Assembly: GCA_017427625.1 (NCBI GenBank)
Contig: JAFRSL010000133.1
Location: 1 to 8,692, forward strand
Length of the DNA stretch: 8,692 nucleotides
Reading direction: 5' to 3'
From: Synergistaceae bacterium
GTDB taxonomy: Bacteria > Synergistota > Synergistia > Synergistales > Aminobacteriaceae
Of the stretch, positions 1-6,482 are shown one piece after another; the first letter of the stretch is position 1, and each line of letters begins with the position of its first letter. The notes beneath the pieces are model-generated. The model was given only the letters and a program-made list of their open reading frames with translations, ran no database searches and was not told where the DNA came from. The translations under genes and the position numbers were made by a program.

Positions 1-3000
1 GCCATGAGCGTTGCACTGTATGGTACACCGAGATTTCCGTCTGGAAGTTCCTCCGTGATGATTCGGGGAAGCCCGATGACGTTTAGGGTGAAAGTCTTTG
101 AATCCTCGCCGAAATCGTTCCTTGCCCTCACGGTGAAAGTGAAGAGTCCCGGCTTCGTTGGAGTGCCTGAAATTTTCCCTTCAACGTCAAGGCTCAGACC
201 CTCAGGAATATCTCCGCTCACGATGTCGAAGGAGATTGCTCCAGAACCGAAAGCCTCAATTACAGCCGAATAGCGTTGAGATTCTTTTGCCGTCTCGAGA
301 TTTTGGGCGATGATTTCCGGTGAGTCGTCCTGAACTATTGAGACGCTCATCGTCCTGTCGCTGCCGTCTCGGGTATCGTAGAAGTAGCTCACACGCTGGG
401 GCTTTGATGGGCAAGTGAAGGTATGATTCCTGCTGCTGTAGCGAGCGAAGGAATAACTGTCAGCCGTAACTCTCTCCAAGTCATCGGAGCTGAGGTAATC
501 GCTGAGGCTTACGAGATAGCCAGCGTTGACTTTGGCAGCTTTCAGGGGCCTCACACTCTGGTACTTGTAGTCCCCGACTCTGATGTCGTTGCTTCTGAGG
601 TCCAGGCGTGAGAGGTGGTTTCGGTCGCAGTGAAGGACATCAAGCGATGCGTTGTTGCTTAAATCGAGGACAGTTAGGTCATTCCTGCTGCATGAGAGGT
701 ACGTCAAGGCCTTGTTGTTGCTCAAGTCGAGGGCTGAGATTTTGTTCTCAAGGCAAGTCAGAGCTTCGAGTTCCGTATTGCTGCTGACGTCCAAGTCCGA
801 CAATTCGTTGTACTGGCATTCCAGCTCCGCAAGCATCATGTTCTTGCTCACGTCCAGAGCGCTCAGGTGGTTGAACGAGCATATGAGCCGTACCAATGCC
901 GGGTTGTTGCTGACATCGAGGCTGATGAGGTCATTGCTGTTGCATGCAAGTTCCTCAATCATCGGGAGATTGCTTACGTCCAAGTCTGTGATATTGTTGA
1001 ACGAGCAGATAAGACTCGTCATTGCCGGTTTGTTTCCGACGTTGAGGCTGGTGAGTTTGTTGCTTGCACAGGCCAGGTATTGCAAGGCTGGATTGTCGCC
1101 GATTTTGAGCTCAGTGATGCGGTTTCGGCTGCAATCGAGGTACTCAAGCGCAGAATTACCACTGACATCAAGCGATTCAAGAGAGCCTCCCGAACACTTA
1201 AGGTAACGCAGCTTTCCGTTATTGCTGAGGTCGATGGACTTCAAGTATTTCCCGGACGAGAAGGTGAGCGATACGAGTTCTGTGTTGTTTGTAACGTCTA
1301 GGGAACTTAGGCCCATACTGTCAAGTGAGACAAGCTTCGTGTTTTTGGAGATGTCGATTTCGTTGAGGTAGGGGCTGTAGAACACGCAGTCAAGCTCTCT
1401 CAGTTCCGTGAAAAACTCAATGCCCTTGAGCGAAGCATCTCTGTTTGAAGCGCTGTAGTCATTCTCGTAGGTGAACACGATTGACCTTGCCTCGTAAACT
1501 TCATTATCGTCGAGCCAGCCGTCATTGTTGCTGTCAAAGTTCCTGCTGACGTACTCCCTGAACTCATAATCCGGGAAATTCTCCGCGTCAATCTTAACGC
1601 CGATTGCGATGACTGTGAGTGTGAAAGTCTTCTCGTCCTCGATGATCCCGTCAAGCAAAGCCCTTACCGTGAACGTGAATGAGCCTGCTTCCTGCGGCTT
1701 GCCTGAGATTTTCCCATTGCTGAACGACAAACCATCCGGAAGTTCTCCAGTCAACACCCACTCGATAGCACCGGAAGTCCCAGACGTCAGCGTGAACTCA
1801 TACTCTTCCCCGAAAACGCCCTCAGGAATGCTGTCAATCGTGAAGATCCCGCCGTCTCTGGTAATAGTAACGTCCATGTACCTGTAGCCGGCCTCATCCT
1901 TTTCGAGTTTCGTGTAGGCCGTGTCGTAATCGTAGCGGATTCCCCTGAGGTTTTCGAGAGCCGTGAACGTTGCGATTCCAGTGTCCTTGTCATAGCTACA
2001 AGAAGCTCCTTCTGTGTCTTTGACGCTTTCCGGGTCTATGCGTGTGATGTCGCTGACGTAATCATTCAGGTTGACCGAGTATTTCCCGTCCGAGTAGCGT
2101 GCTTTGAGGCCGTTTCTTGTCTGATTTCTGTAGATAGTGTCGCCTGCAACCCCTGACGGCCCTGAAGCTACAGCACCTCTGAGCTTTGTGTGATTACTGA
2201 GGTCAAGCTCTGAGAGGTGATTTTCGTGGCAGTAGAGAAGTTCAAGCCTCAAGTTCCCGCTGAGGTCAAGAGAGAGTAATTCGCAGCTATATGCGTAGAG
2301 TCTCGTCAACAACTTATTGTTGCTGAGGTCAAGGGCTGAAATCTTGTTGTCGCTGCATGACAGTTCCCTGAGGGCTGTGTTCTTGCTGACATCGATGGCC
2401 GTGAGCTGAGTTCTGTAGCAGCCAAGCTCTGTCAAAGCCTCGTTATTGCTCACGTCAAGGGAGGTTATAGCAGTGCCGCCGCAGGAGAGGACGCTCAAGG
2501 CTGTGTTTTTGCTGACATCAATGGCGGTTATAGCGGTGCCGCCGCAAGAAAGTTCCCTGAGATCTGCGTTTTTGCTGACATCGAGCGTGGTTATGGGGTT
2601 GCTTCCGCATGAGAGCTTAGTGAGTGCTGTGTTGCTGCTGACATCGAGCGTGGTTATGAGGTTGCTTCCGCATGAGAGTATTCTGAGTGCAGAGTTCTTG
2701 CTGACATCGAGGAAGGCTATATTGTTTCCGTAGCAATTCAGTTCTTCAAGCTCAGAGTTATTGCTGACGTTTAGCTCTGAGAGATTGTTGCCCGCGCAAT
2801 TCAGCTTTTTCAACGCTGTTTGGTTGCTGATGTTGAGTTCCGAGATTTTGTGATACGAGCAATCCAAATACTTCAAAGCCGTGAAGAACTCGATGCCTTT
2901 GATGGACGACATTTTTCCGCTGTTTATGATTTGTATTTGAGAGACATTGTTTCTTTCTGACAACGAGAGCCAGCCGTCATTGTCTTTGTCATAGCGTTCA

Positions 3001-5015
3001 ACGAAAGCTCTGAATTTGTCGTCTGGGAAATTTATGTTGTCGATGTTCACGAAGTTTTCGTCATTGTAGCGAGTGTGAGCAGTAACGCCCAAAGTCTGAC
3101 CGCCCCAGCCCGTATCATACTCGTAGTAAACGCTTGAAGCAATGAACGAGAACTCAGCAACTCCCGTCTCACTGTTGTAACTGACGTCGCCCGAACTGAC
3201 CTTCACACTTTCAGGAATGATCCTTCTGATGTCGCCGGAAATGTAATTTTTGAGGTTGACGCTGTAAAGATTTTCGCCTGACTTTGTGAGAACGAGTCCG
3301 CTGGCATCCTGGCTGTAACACTTCAGGGACTTCATGGCCGTATTTGCGGAAAGGTCGAGGACATTCAGGTAGTTTCCGCTGATGTCGATGCTTACGATGT
3401 GCGTGAGAAGCTCGACACCTTTCATCGAGTGCAAGCCGGAATTGGGGAGGGTTACGGATTTCACGATTTCGATTTCGTGAGAACTAAGGTAGCCGTTTTC
3501 GTCGAGGTCAAAATCCTTGAGGTATTCGCGCAGAACTTCATCAGGGAAATTGTCGCTGTTAATTTCTACGAACTTCAATTCCGGGTTAGTGTCGTCAGGG
3601 ACAGTGAAGGCTTTTATGCAGACGTTCCTGCTTTGTTCCCTCCAATAATCGCCGTCAGAGGAGCTGTAAGTCTCGCCGGGATTGCAGACAGGGTCAGAGT
3701 AGATGTTACCGCTTCCCCAATGTAAAACATCTTCACAGGCAAAGGACTTGTCGCTTTTCATGACGACTGAGAAGTAATGACCTGCTGAGATTTTGCCTTC
3801 GACTTCGACGGTGTAATACCCAAGATAGGGAGCATAACCATCTTTCACGCTCTCGATGAGAGTCCCATTGACGGGGGAGTCTGGAGTTTCAGTACCCAAG
3901 TCGTAAATGTAGATGTCATAGCTTGCGTTTTTGGCGGCAGTGTGGAAGCCGACGTACTTGAAGCTCTCGTTGCACTCAGCCTTGAAGATGTTAGCGCACC
4001 AATCTGAGTCAATTTTCGAGCAATATCCCAAGTCATCATAGCCGTAATGCCTGAGACCCTTTTCGGATTTAGCTGGAATGAAGATTACTGCACTGGCCAT
4101 GTATTGTTCGTAGGACATCCAGAAGCAGCCGTCATCGCCGACAAGTTTTCTGTAACGGCTTGAGTACCAAGAACTGCCCCAAGAGTTGCGTACCAGCCAA
4201 GCACCGTTACTTTTGGGACGCGAGTCTCGCGGGAAGTTTTCGCGCGGGAAATTGTCGTCCCAGCCTATGAGCAAGACGGCATGATTTGTGCTGTACCCGC
4301 CTGATGTGTTATAGAATGTGGTCGTTCCCGAATCGCCTTTGTAGTATGAGGAGTCGACGTTGTAGTAGCTTATCTGGACAGCGCCGGTCTCAACGATGAA
4401 GCGTTTGATGTGGTCGGGAGCTGCTGACGGTGAGGCCAAGTAATACGCAGATTGTAGGCGAATACCGGAAGGCTTGTAGTCCTCAGGCAATCTGTCGGGG
4501 CTTGTGTTGCTGTAAGGCAGTACGGACTCGCTTACTGTTCCCATTTTCGACAAGAAGGCGACGGCCATGTCAGAGTTTCCGCCATTTCCGAGAATGCCAT
4601 CGTCATAATCCGGGAGGCCGAAAGATTTTCCGGGTCTTGGGTCTCCGTAGACGAAGTATGAGAGGTGCATTTCGGAGAGGTTAATGTCGTTTGAGTATCC
4701 CTGAGTGATGTATGCGGTCTCGATTGATCCTATCGCAGCGTGGGCCCAGCAGGTGCCCCAAGGGTGTTGATTGCGAGGAGATGGGACTCTGCTGTGCACC
4801 CTCATGTCGTAGGATATTGGGAGGGGGTTGTCTCTGAGGCTGACGGGGTATTTTGCGTTTGGATTGCGGAGGATTGGGAGTTCTTCTTCGAGGTTAGATT
4901 TGTCGACAGGGCTTTGAATGTAGCCTGTTGGAAGTTCGTCAGAGCGCGAGGATTCTGGGAATATAGCGCAGAAAGTTACGGCCATGAAGAAGAGTGCTGC
5001 GAACTTTTTGTACAT
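1..5015 (-). CDS. Secreted C1A (papain-like) peptidase with lectin-like domain and three EF-hand/LRR modules; C-terminus cut by window edge
   Basis: I read this frame codon by codon: 1671 codons from the ATG at 5015-5013 with no stop or frameshift, continuing past base 1. AAGGAGG at 5024-5030 lies 8 nt before the ATG and fixes the start. Residues 1-25 form a signal peptide (MYKK, then a hydrophobic stretch), so the protein is exported. Residues ~62-305 are a C1 peptidase domain: Q83 and C89 in NQHPWGTCWA, H245 in TNHAVLLIGW and N277 in VRNSWGSSW. All four catalytic positions are present, so an active cysteine endopeptidase is expected. Residues ~324-472 match the lectin-like domain that follows C1 peptidases in many anaerobes (GYDDLGY, AGHYFSVV, NVCIKAFT). 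Beyond that come EF-hand loops at 503-514, 676-687 and 1161-1172, LRR arrays at 714-944 and 1205-1477, and He_PIG/Ig-like domains at ~1053-1136, ~1565-1648 and from ~1650. The binding modules may position the protease on cells or polymers; that is inference. The natural substrate is unknown. Confidence 0.93.
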   Translation of the reverse strand, partial: MYKKFAALFFMAVTFCAIFPESSRSDELPTGYIQSPVDKSNLEEELPILRNPNAKYPVSLRDNPLPISYDMRVHSRVPSPRNQHPWGTCWAHAAIGSIETAYITQGYSNDINLSEMHLSYFVYGDPRPGKSFGLPDYDDGILGNGGNSDMAVAFLSKMGTVSESVLPYSNTSPDRLPEDYKPSGIRLQSAYYLASPSAAPDHIKRFIVETGAVQISYYNVDSSYYKGDSGTTTFYNTSGGYSTNHAVLLIGWDDNFPRENFPRDSRPKSNGAWLVRNSWGSSWYSSRYRKLVGDDGCFWMSYEQYMASAVIFIPAKSEKGLRHYGYDDLGYCSKIDSDWCANIFKAECNESFKYVGFHTAAKNASYDIYIYDLGTETPDSPVNGTLIESVKDGYAPYLGYYTVEVEGKISAGHYFSVVMKSDKSFACEDVLHWGSGNIYSDPVCNPGETYSSSDGDYWREQSRNVCIKAFTVPDDTNPELKFVEINSDNFPDEVLREYLKDFDLDENGYLSSHEIEIVKSVTLPNSGLHSMKGVELLTHIVSIDISGNYLNVLDLSANTAMKSLKCYSQDASGLVLTKSGENLYSVNLKNYISGDIRRIIPESVKVSSGDVSYNSETGVAEFSFIASSVYYEYDTGWGGQTLGVTAHTRYNDENFVNIDNINFPDDKFRAFVERYDKDNDGWLSLSERNNVSQIQIINSGKMSSIKGIEFFTALKYLDCSYHKISELNISNQTALKKLNCAGNNLSELNVSNNSELEELNCYGNNIAFLDVSKNSALRILSCGSNLITTLDVSSNTALTKLSCGSNPITTLDVSKNADLRELSCGGTAITAIDVSKNTALSVLSCGGTAITSLDVSNNEALTELGCYRTQLTAIDVSKNTALRELSCSDNKISALDLSNNKLLTRLYAYSCELLSLDLSGNLRLELLYCHENHLSELDLSNHTKLRGAVASGPSGVAGDTIYRNQTRNGLKARYSDGKYSVNLNDYVSDITRIDPESVKDTEGASCSYDKDTGIATFTALENLRGIRYDYDTAYTKLEKDEAGYRYMDVTITRDGGIFTIDSIPEGVFGEEYEFTLTSGTSGAIEWVLTGELPDGLSFSNGKISGKPQEAGSFTFTVRALLDGIIEDEKTFTLTVIAIGVKIDAENFPDYEFREYVSRNFDSNNDGWLDDNEVYEARSIVFTYENDYSASNRDASLKGIEFFTELRELDCVFYSPYLNEIDISKNTKLVSLDSMGLSSLDVTNNTELVSLTFSSGKYLKSIDLSNNGKLRYLKCSGGSLESLDVSGNSALEYLDCSRNRITELKIGDNPALQYLACASNKLTSLNVGNKPAMTSLICSFNNITDLDVSNLPMIEELACNSNDLISLDVSNNPALVRLICSFNHLSALDVSKNMMLAELECQYNELSDLDVSSNTELEALTCLENKISALDLSNNKALTYLSCSRNDLTVLDLSNNASLDVLHCDRNHLSRLDLRSNDIRVGDYKYQSVRPLKAAKVNAGYLVSLSDYLSSDDLERVTADSYSFARYSSRNHTFTCPSKPQRVSYFYDTRDGSDRTMSVSIVQDDSPEIIAQNLETAKESQRYSAVIEAFGSGAISFDIVSGDIPEGLSLDVEGKISGTPTKPGLFTFTVRARNDFGEDSKTFTLNVIGLPRIITEELPDGNLGVPYSATLM
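585..1403 (-). repeat. LRR array B: about thirteen LRR units inside the C1 peptidase gene
   Basis: Residues 1205-1477 contain about thirteen repeats of the same LxxLxCxxNxLxxLDVSNN class. The first three vary in length (about 23, 19 and 22 residues) and the rest keep 21 residues. The units are more diverged from each other than those of array A, which suggests an older array. It is preceded by the EF-hand loop at 1161-1172 and the motif SLKGIEFF, as in array A (SIKGIEFF). Confidence 0.9.
2184..2876 (-). repeat. LRR array A: eleven 63-bp units inside the C1 peptidase gene
   Basis: Residues 714-944 are eleven back-to-back 21-residue repeats of the form LxxLxCxxNxIxxLDVSxNxA, for example LEELNCYGNNIAFLDVSKNSA minus its last residue. 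The Cys at position 6 is kept in ten of the eleven; the tenth has Ala there. Unit length is exactly 63 bp with no indels, so the array can gain or lose units without breaking frame. This solenoid should form a binding surface. The EF-hand loop at 676-687 lies just before it and a non-LRR beta module follows it. Confidence 0.92.
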
Positions 5016-5042
5016 TGAGTGAGCCTCCTTATTATATAAGTT

Positions 5043-5072
5043 TTGACTAGTTTACCATATGAAAATTATAAT
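5043..5072 (+). promoter_or_regulatory. Candidate sigma70 promoter facing right, TTGACT-18-TATAAT
   Basis: TTGACT at 5043-5048 and TATAAT at 5067-5072 are separated by 18 bp. Five of six -35 bases and all six -10 bases match consensus, which makes this the best-looking promoter in the window. It points away from the C1 peptidase gene and into the 3' end of tnpB, so today its transcript would be antisense to the omega-RNA. The -10 lies in the palindrome ATTATAAT (5065-5072), which also gives a TATAAT on the minus strand (5070-5065) about 50 nt upstream of the peptidase ATG. I see no good minus-strand -35. Confidence 0.55.
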
Positions 5073-5082
5073 ATGTCAGTGT

Positions 5083-5113
5083 AATTCATCTTCCGCTTAC
5101 ATAATTGTGGAGG
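5083..5113. repeat. Left-end-like sequence beyond the right end of the tnpB element
   Basis: Bases 5083-5099 match 6394-6410, part of the element's left end, at 15 of 17 positions and in the same orientation. The stretch can also fold: TCTTCC (5090-5095) pairs with GGAGGA (5109-5114) with one G-T wobble, echoing the left-end hairpin at 6400-6423. It lies outside the predicted element, beyond its right end. It may be a remnant of an earlier related element, or chance similarity. Confidence 0.35.
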
Positions 5114-5129
5114 ATTTTTGTGAGTAATG

Positions 5130-5285
5130 GTGAACTACCGCCGGCAGCTTCCTACTTCAACGAAGACTGCGCTCCAACCGATGTTGATGGCTGAAGTCGT
5201 CTTGCCGAAGGACGCAGTACATCCTCTCCATAGGCGTAACTTCCCGTAGTCCCATAGCGCAGCCCCGAAGGGACGGTACTTATTC
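5130..5285 (-). ncRNA. Predicted omega-RNA (reRNA) overlapping the tnpB 3' end
   Basis: TnpB nucleases use an RNA made from the 3' end of tnpB plus the right end of the element, and the 3' flank serves as guide. Visible structures on the minus strand are CCC-TTCG-GGG near 5269-5260 (a stable UUCG-type tetraloop) and a terminal stem at 5151-5132 pairing GAA and CTGCC with GGTAG and TTC, with one bulged G. The scaffold would end at TTCAC (5130), so the guide would start at 5129 and read CATTACTCACAAAAATCC. The 5' end near 5285 is approximate. No RNA data are available to me. Confidence 0.55.
5132..5151 (-). other. Right-end hairpin of the tnpB element
   Basis: An 8-bp stem with one bulged G and a 3-nt loop lies immediately after the tnpB TAG stop (5154-5152). 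This is the usual place for the imperfect palindrome that TnpA binds at the right end and for the last stem of the omega-RNA. No T-run follows on either strand, so it is not a convincing intrinsic terminator. Confidence 0.6.
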
Positions 5286-6357
5286 GTTTTCCTTCTTCAC
5301 AGATATTTATCGCCGCATTTATGTCCCTGTCATGTTCCGTTCCGCATAACGGGCACTTCCATTCACGAACTTTCAGGTTTTTCACTTGGGCATTCTTATA
5401 TCCGCAGTTACTGCATAACTGGCTGGACGCAAACCATTTGTCTACCTTCACCAGTTTTTTACCGCGAAAATACAGCTTATAATCCAACATATCTCGAAAT
5501 TTCCCGAAGCTGTCATCTGCTACTGACTTCCCGAATTTCAACGTCCGGCTCATTGCGTGCATGTTCAGTGTCTCAATACATACTGCGTCATAGTCTTCCG
5601 CAAGGCAATATGACTTCTTGTGCAGAAAGTCCAGCCGTTGATTGGTGATTTTCTCGTACATCAGACACACTTTCAGTCTCATACGTTCTCGGTTCTGGCT
5701 ACCGAGTTTTCGCCTTAAATGCCGGCGGCATAAACGCGCTAGTTTCCCTTCACTCTTTCGTAAAAATCTCGGATAGTTCGCTCTTTCTCCTTCTGATGTT
5801 ACATATAAGTCGTGCATCGAGAAATCCAGTCCGATAAATTTCTGTAATTCTACTTCTGGAACTTGGTTTTCGTACTCCACAAGTATGCTCGCATAATATT
5901 TATTCGTCGGCGTTTTCTCTATCGTTACACTCTTAATCTTCCCTATCATCGAGCGGTGCTGAACTATCTTCACAAAACCTACTTTCGGCAGCTTGAGTTT
6001 TCCGTTCTCTATCCTCACGCTGCCGTTTTGATTATTCGTCGTGTAACGCATGCGACTTTTCTTCTTGCTCTTGAACTTCGGAAAGCCAACACGTTTTTGG
6101 CTGAAGAAATTTTTATATGCTGACTGAAGATTCAACTGGGCATTGGCTAATGCTAAACTGTCCACTTCTTTAAGCCACTCAAACTCGGTTTTATATTGAG
6201 CTGGAGTTGTCTGAAGTGTTTGGCCTGTTTCCTTATAGTGAGCAATTTTATCTGCCAGCATTCGGTTGTATATAAACCTAACACAGCCAAAGGTTTTGGC
6301 AAACATTATTCTCTGCTCTTTATTCGGATATATACGGAATTTATATGCTCTATTCAT
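5152..6357 (-). CDS. tnpB: RNA-guided endonuclease TnpB (IS200/IS605 family)
   Basis: This 401-residue protein has the normal length and domain order for TnpB. The N-terminus (YKFRIYPNKEQ, then FNRML-like FIYNRML) is the usual wedge/REC start. The RuvC-like nuclease residues are present: D178 in IGLDFS, E262 in IETLNMHAM and D345 in HDRDINAAINI. The zinc finger is complete, with C315 and C318 (CSNC) and C335 and C338 (CPLC). The tail after residue 360 (GLRYGTTGSYAYG, then STSVG) is the segment that in this family overlaps the omega-RNA. TnpB cuts double-stranded DNA beside a short target-adjacent motif, guided by the omega-RNA, which helps the element persist after excision. The ATG at 6357 matches the conserved MNxAYKFRIYP start, but no Shine-Dalgarno sequence precedes it. 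DFS replaces the common DxG in RuvC-I. The gene appears intact and probably active. Confidence 0.96.
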   Translation of the reverse strand: MNRAYKFRIYPNKEQRIMFAKTFGCVRFIYNRMLADKIAHYKETGQTLQTTPAQYKTEFEWLKEVDSLALANAQLNLQSAYKNFFSQKRVGFPKFKSKKKSRMRYTTNNQNGSVRIENGKLKLPKVGFVKIVQHRSMIGKIKSVTIEKTPTNKYYASILVEYENQVPEVELQKFIGLDFSMHDLYVTSEGERANYPRFLRKSEGKLARLCRRHLRRKLGSQNRERMRLKVCLMYEKITNQRLDFLHKKSYCLAEDYDAVCIETLNMHAMSRTLKFGKSVADDSFGKFRDMLDYKLYFRGKKLVKVDKWFASSQLCSNCGYKNAQVKNLKVREWKCPLCGTEHDRDINAAINICEEGKRISTVPSGLRYGTTGSYAYGEDVLRPSARRLQPSTSVGAQSSLK

Positions 6358-6361
6358 AATT

Positions 6362-6375
6362 TGATAATTTTATCA
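6362..6375. repeat. Perfect inverted repeat over the tnpB -10 and start region
   Basis: TGATAA-TT-TTATCA forms 6-bp arms around a 2-bp centre. It covers the proposed tnpB -10 (6372-6367) and ends 4 bp before the ATG. It could be a protein-binding site or part of the subterminal left-end structure. A short AT-rich palindrome can also arise by chance. Confidence 0.35.
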
Positions 6376-6395
6376 TGTAGATATATAAGGCGCAA
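6367..6395 (-). promoter_or_regulatory. tnpB: Candidate tnpB promoter with extended -10
   Basis: On the minus strand TTGCGC (6395-6390) is followed after 17 bp by TAAAAT (6372-6367), with TG one base upstream of the -10 (extended -10). Transcription would begin about 6360, only a few bases before the ATG, giving an almost leaderless mRNA. That agrees with the missing Shine-Dalgarno sequence. The -35 is weak, matching three of six bases. Confidence 0.45.
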
Positions 6396-6399
6396 TTCA

Positions 6400-6423
6400 T
6401 CTCCAGCTTATAGAAGCGGGAGA
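6400..6423 (-). other. Left-end hairpin of the tnpB element
   Basis: TCTCC-A-GCTT and AAGC-G-GGAGA pair around the loop ATAG: a nine-pair stem with one A-G mismatch. Its position upstream of tnpB, next to the AAGAAGTC-type sequence (minus strand), is typical of the subterminal imperfect palindrome recognised by TnpA at the left end of IS200/IS605 elements. Confidence 0.65.
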
Positions 6424-6437
6424 CTTCTTGCGGAATA

Positions 6438-6446
6438 TGTTAAAAT
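6438..6446 (+). promoter_or_regulatory. Candidate extended -10 promoter for the lipoprotein gene
   Basis: TG-T-TAAAAT matches the extended -10 pattern, with a start expected near 6453 and a 5' leader of about 30 nt. No good -35 lies 16-18 bp upstream, where the element's left-end hairpin sits. The site straddles the predicted element boundary, so the insertion may have changed this promoter. Confidence 0.35.
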
Positions 6447-6482
6447 GCAGTGCAAGAAATCATTTCAGGAGGTTAATACAAC

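Larger units (their letters stand above)
5130..6439 (-). mobile_element. IS200/IS605-group element carrying tnpB only (IS1341-like)
   Basis: The unit contains tnpB, a left-end imperfect hairpin (6400-6423) and a right-end hairpin (5132-5151) directly after the tnpB stop, ending in TTCAC at 5134-5130. The left boundary is set just after TTTAA (minus strand, 6444-6440), a target-adjacent motif known for some members of this family; it is a guess, good to about 10 bp. No tnpA lies in the window, so the element would need a TnpA supplied elsewhere to move. It is AT-richer than both flanking genes, which fits acquisition. As expected for this family, I see no terminal inverted repeats and no target-site duplication. 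Confidence 0.75.

Noticed and set aside
652..1301. Plus-strand open frames of 144-184 codons opposite the LRR array
   Set aside because: They repeat with the 63-bp LRR period, show antisense low-complexity composition and lack ribosome sites; they are mirror images of the real gene.
585..2876. Regularly spaced 63-bp repeats that could be taken for a CRISPR or satellite array
   Set aside because: There are no constant repeats with unique spacers. All units lie in one open frame and translate to a clear LRR consensus.
3474..3509. Dockerin domain from the EF-hand-like loop
   Set aside because: Type I dockerins need two such loops close together with a linker. Here each module has a single loop followed by LRRs.
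4965..5015. Lipoprotein signal at the peptidase N-terminus (C16 in VTFC)
   Set aside because: The residues before the cysteine do not fit a lipobox, so a standard signal peptide is more likely.
5132..5151. Intrinsic terminator after tnpB
   Set aside because: The stem is good but no T-run follows on either strand, and the location is that of the element's right-end palindrome and omega-RNA terminal stem.
6358..6482. Possible tnpA or a second IS gene next to tnpB
   Set aside because: The 125-bp gap holds only promoters and the left-end hairpin, and no Y1 transposase motif is found anywhere in the window.
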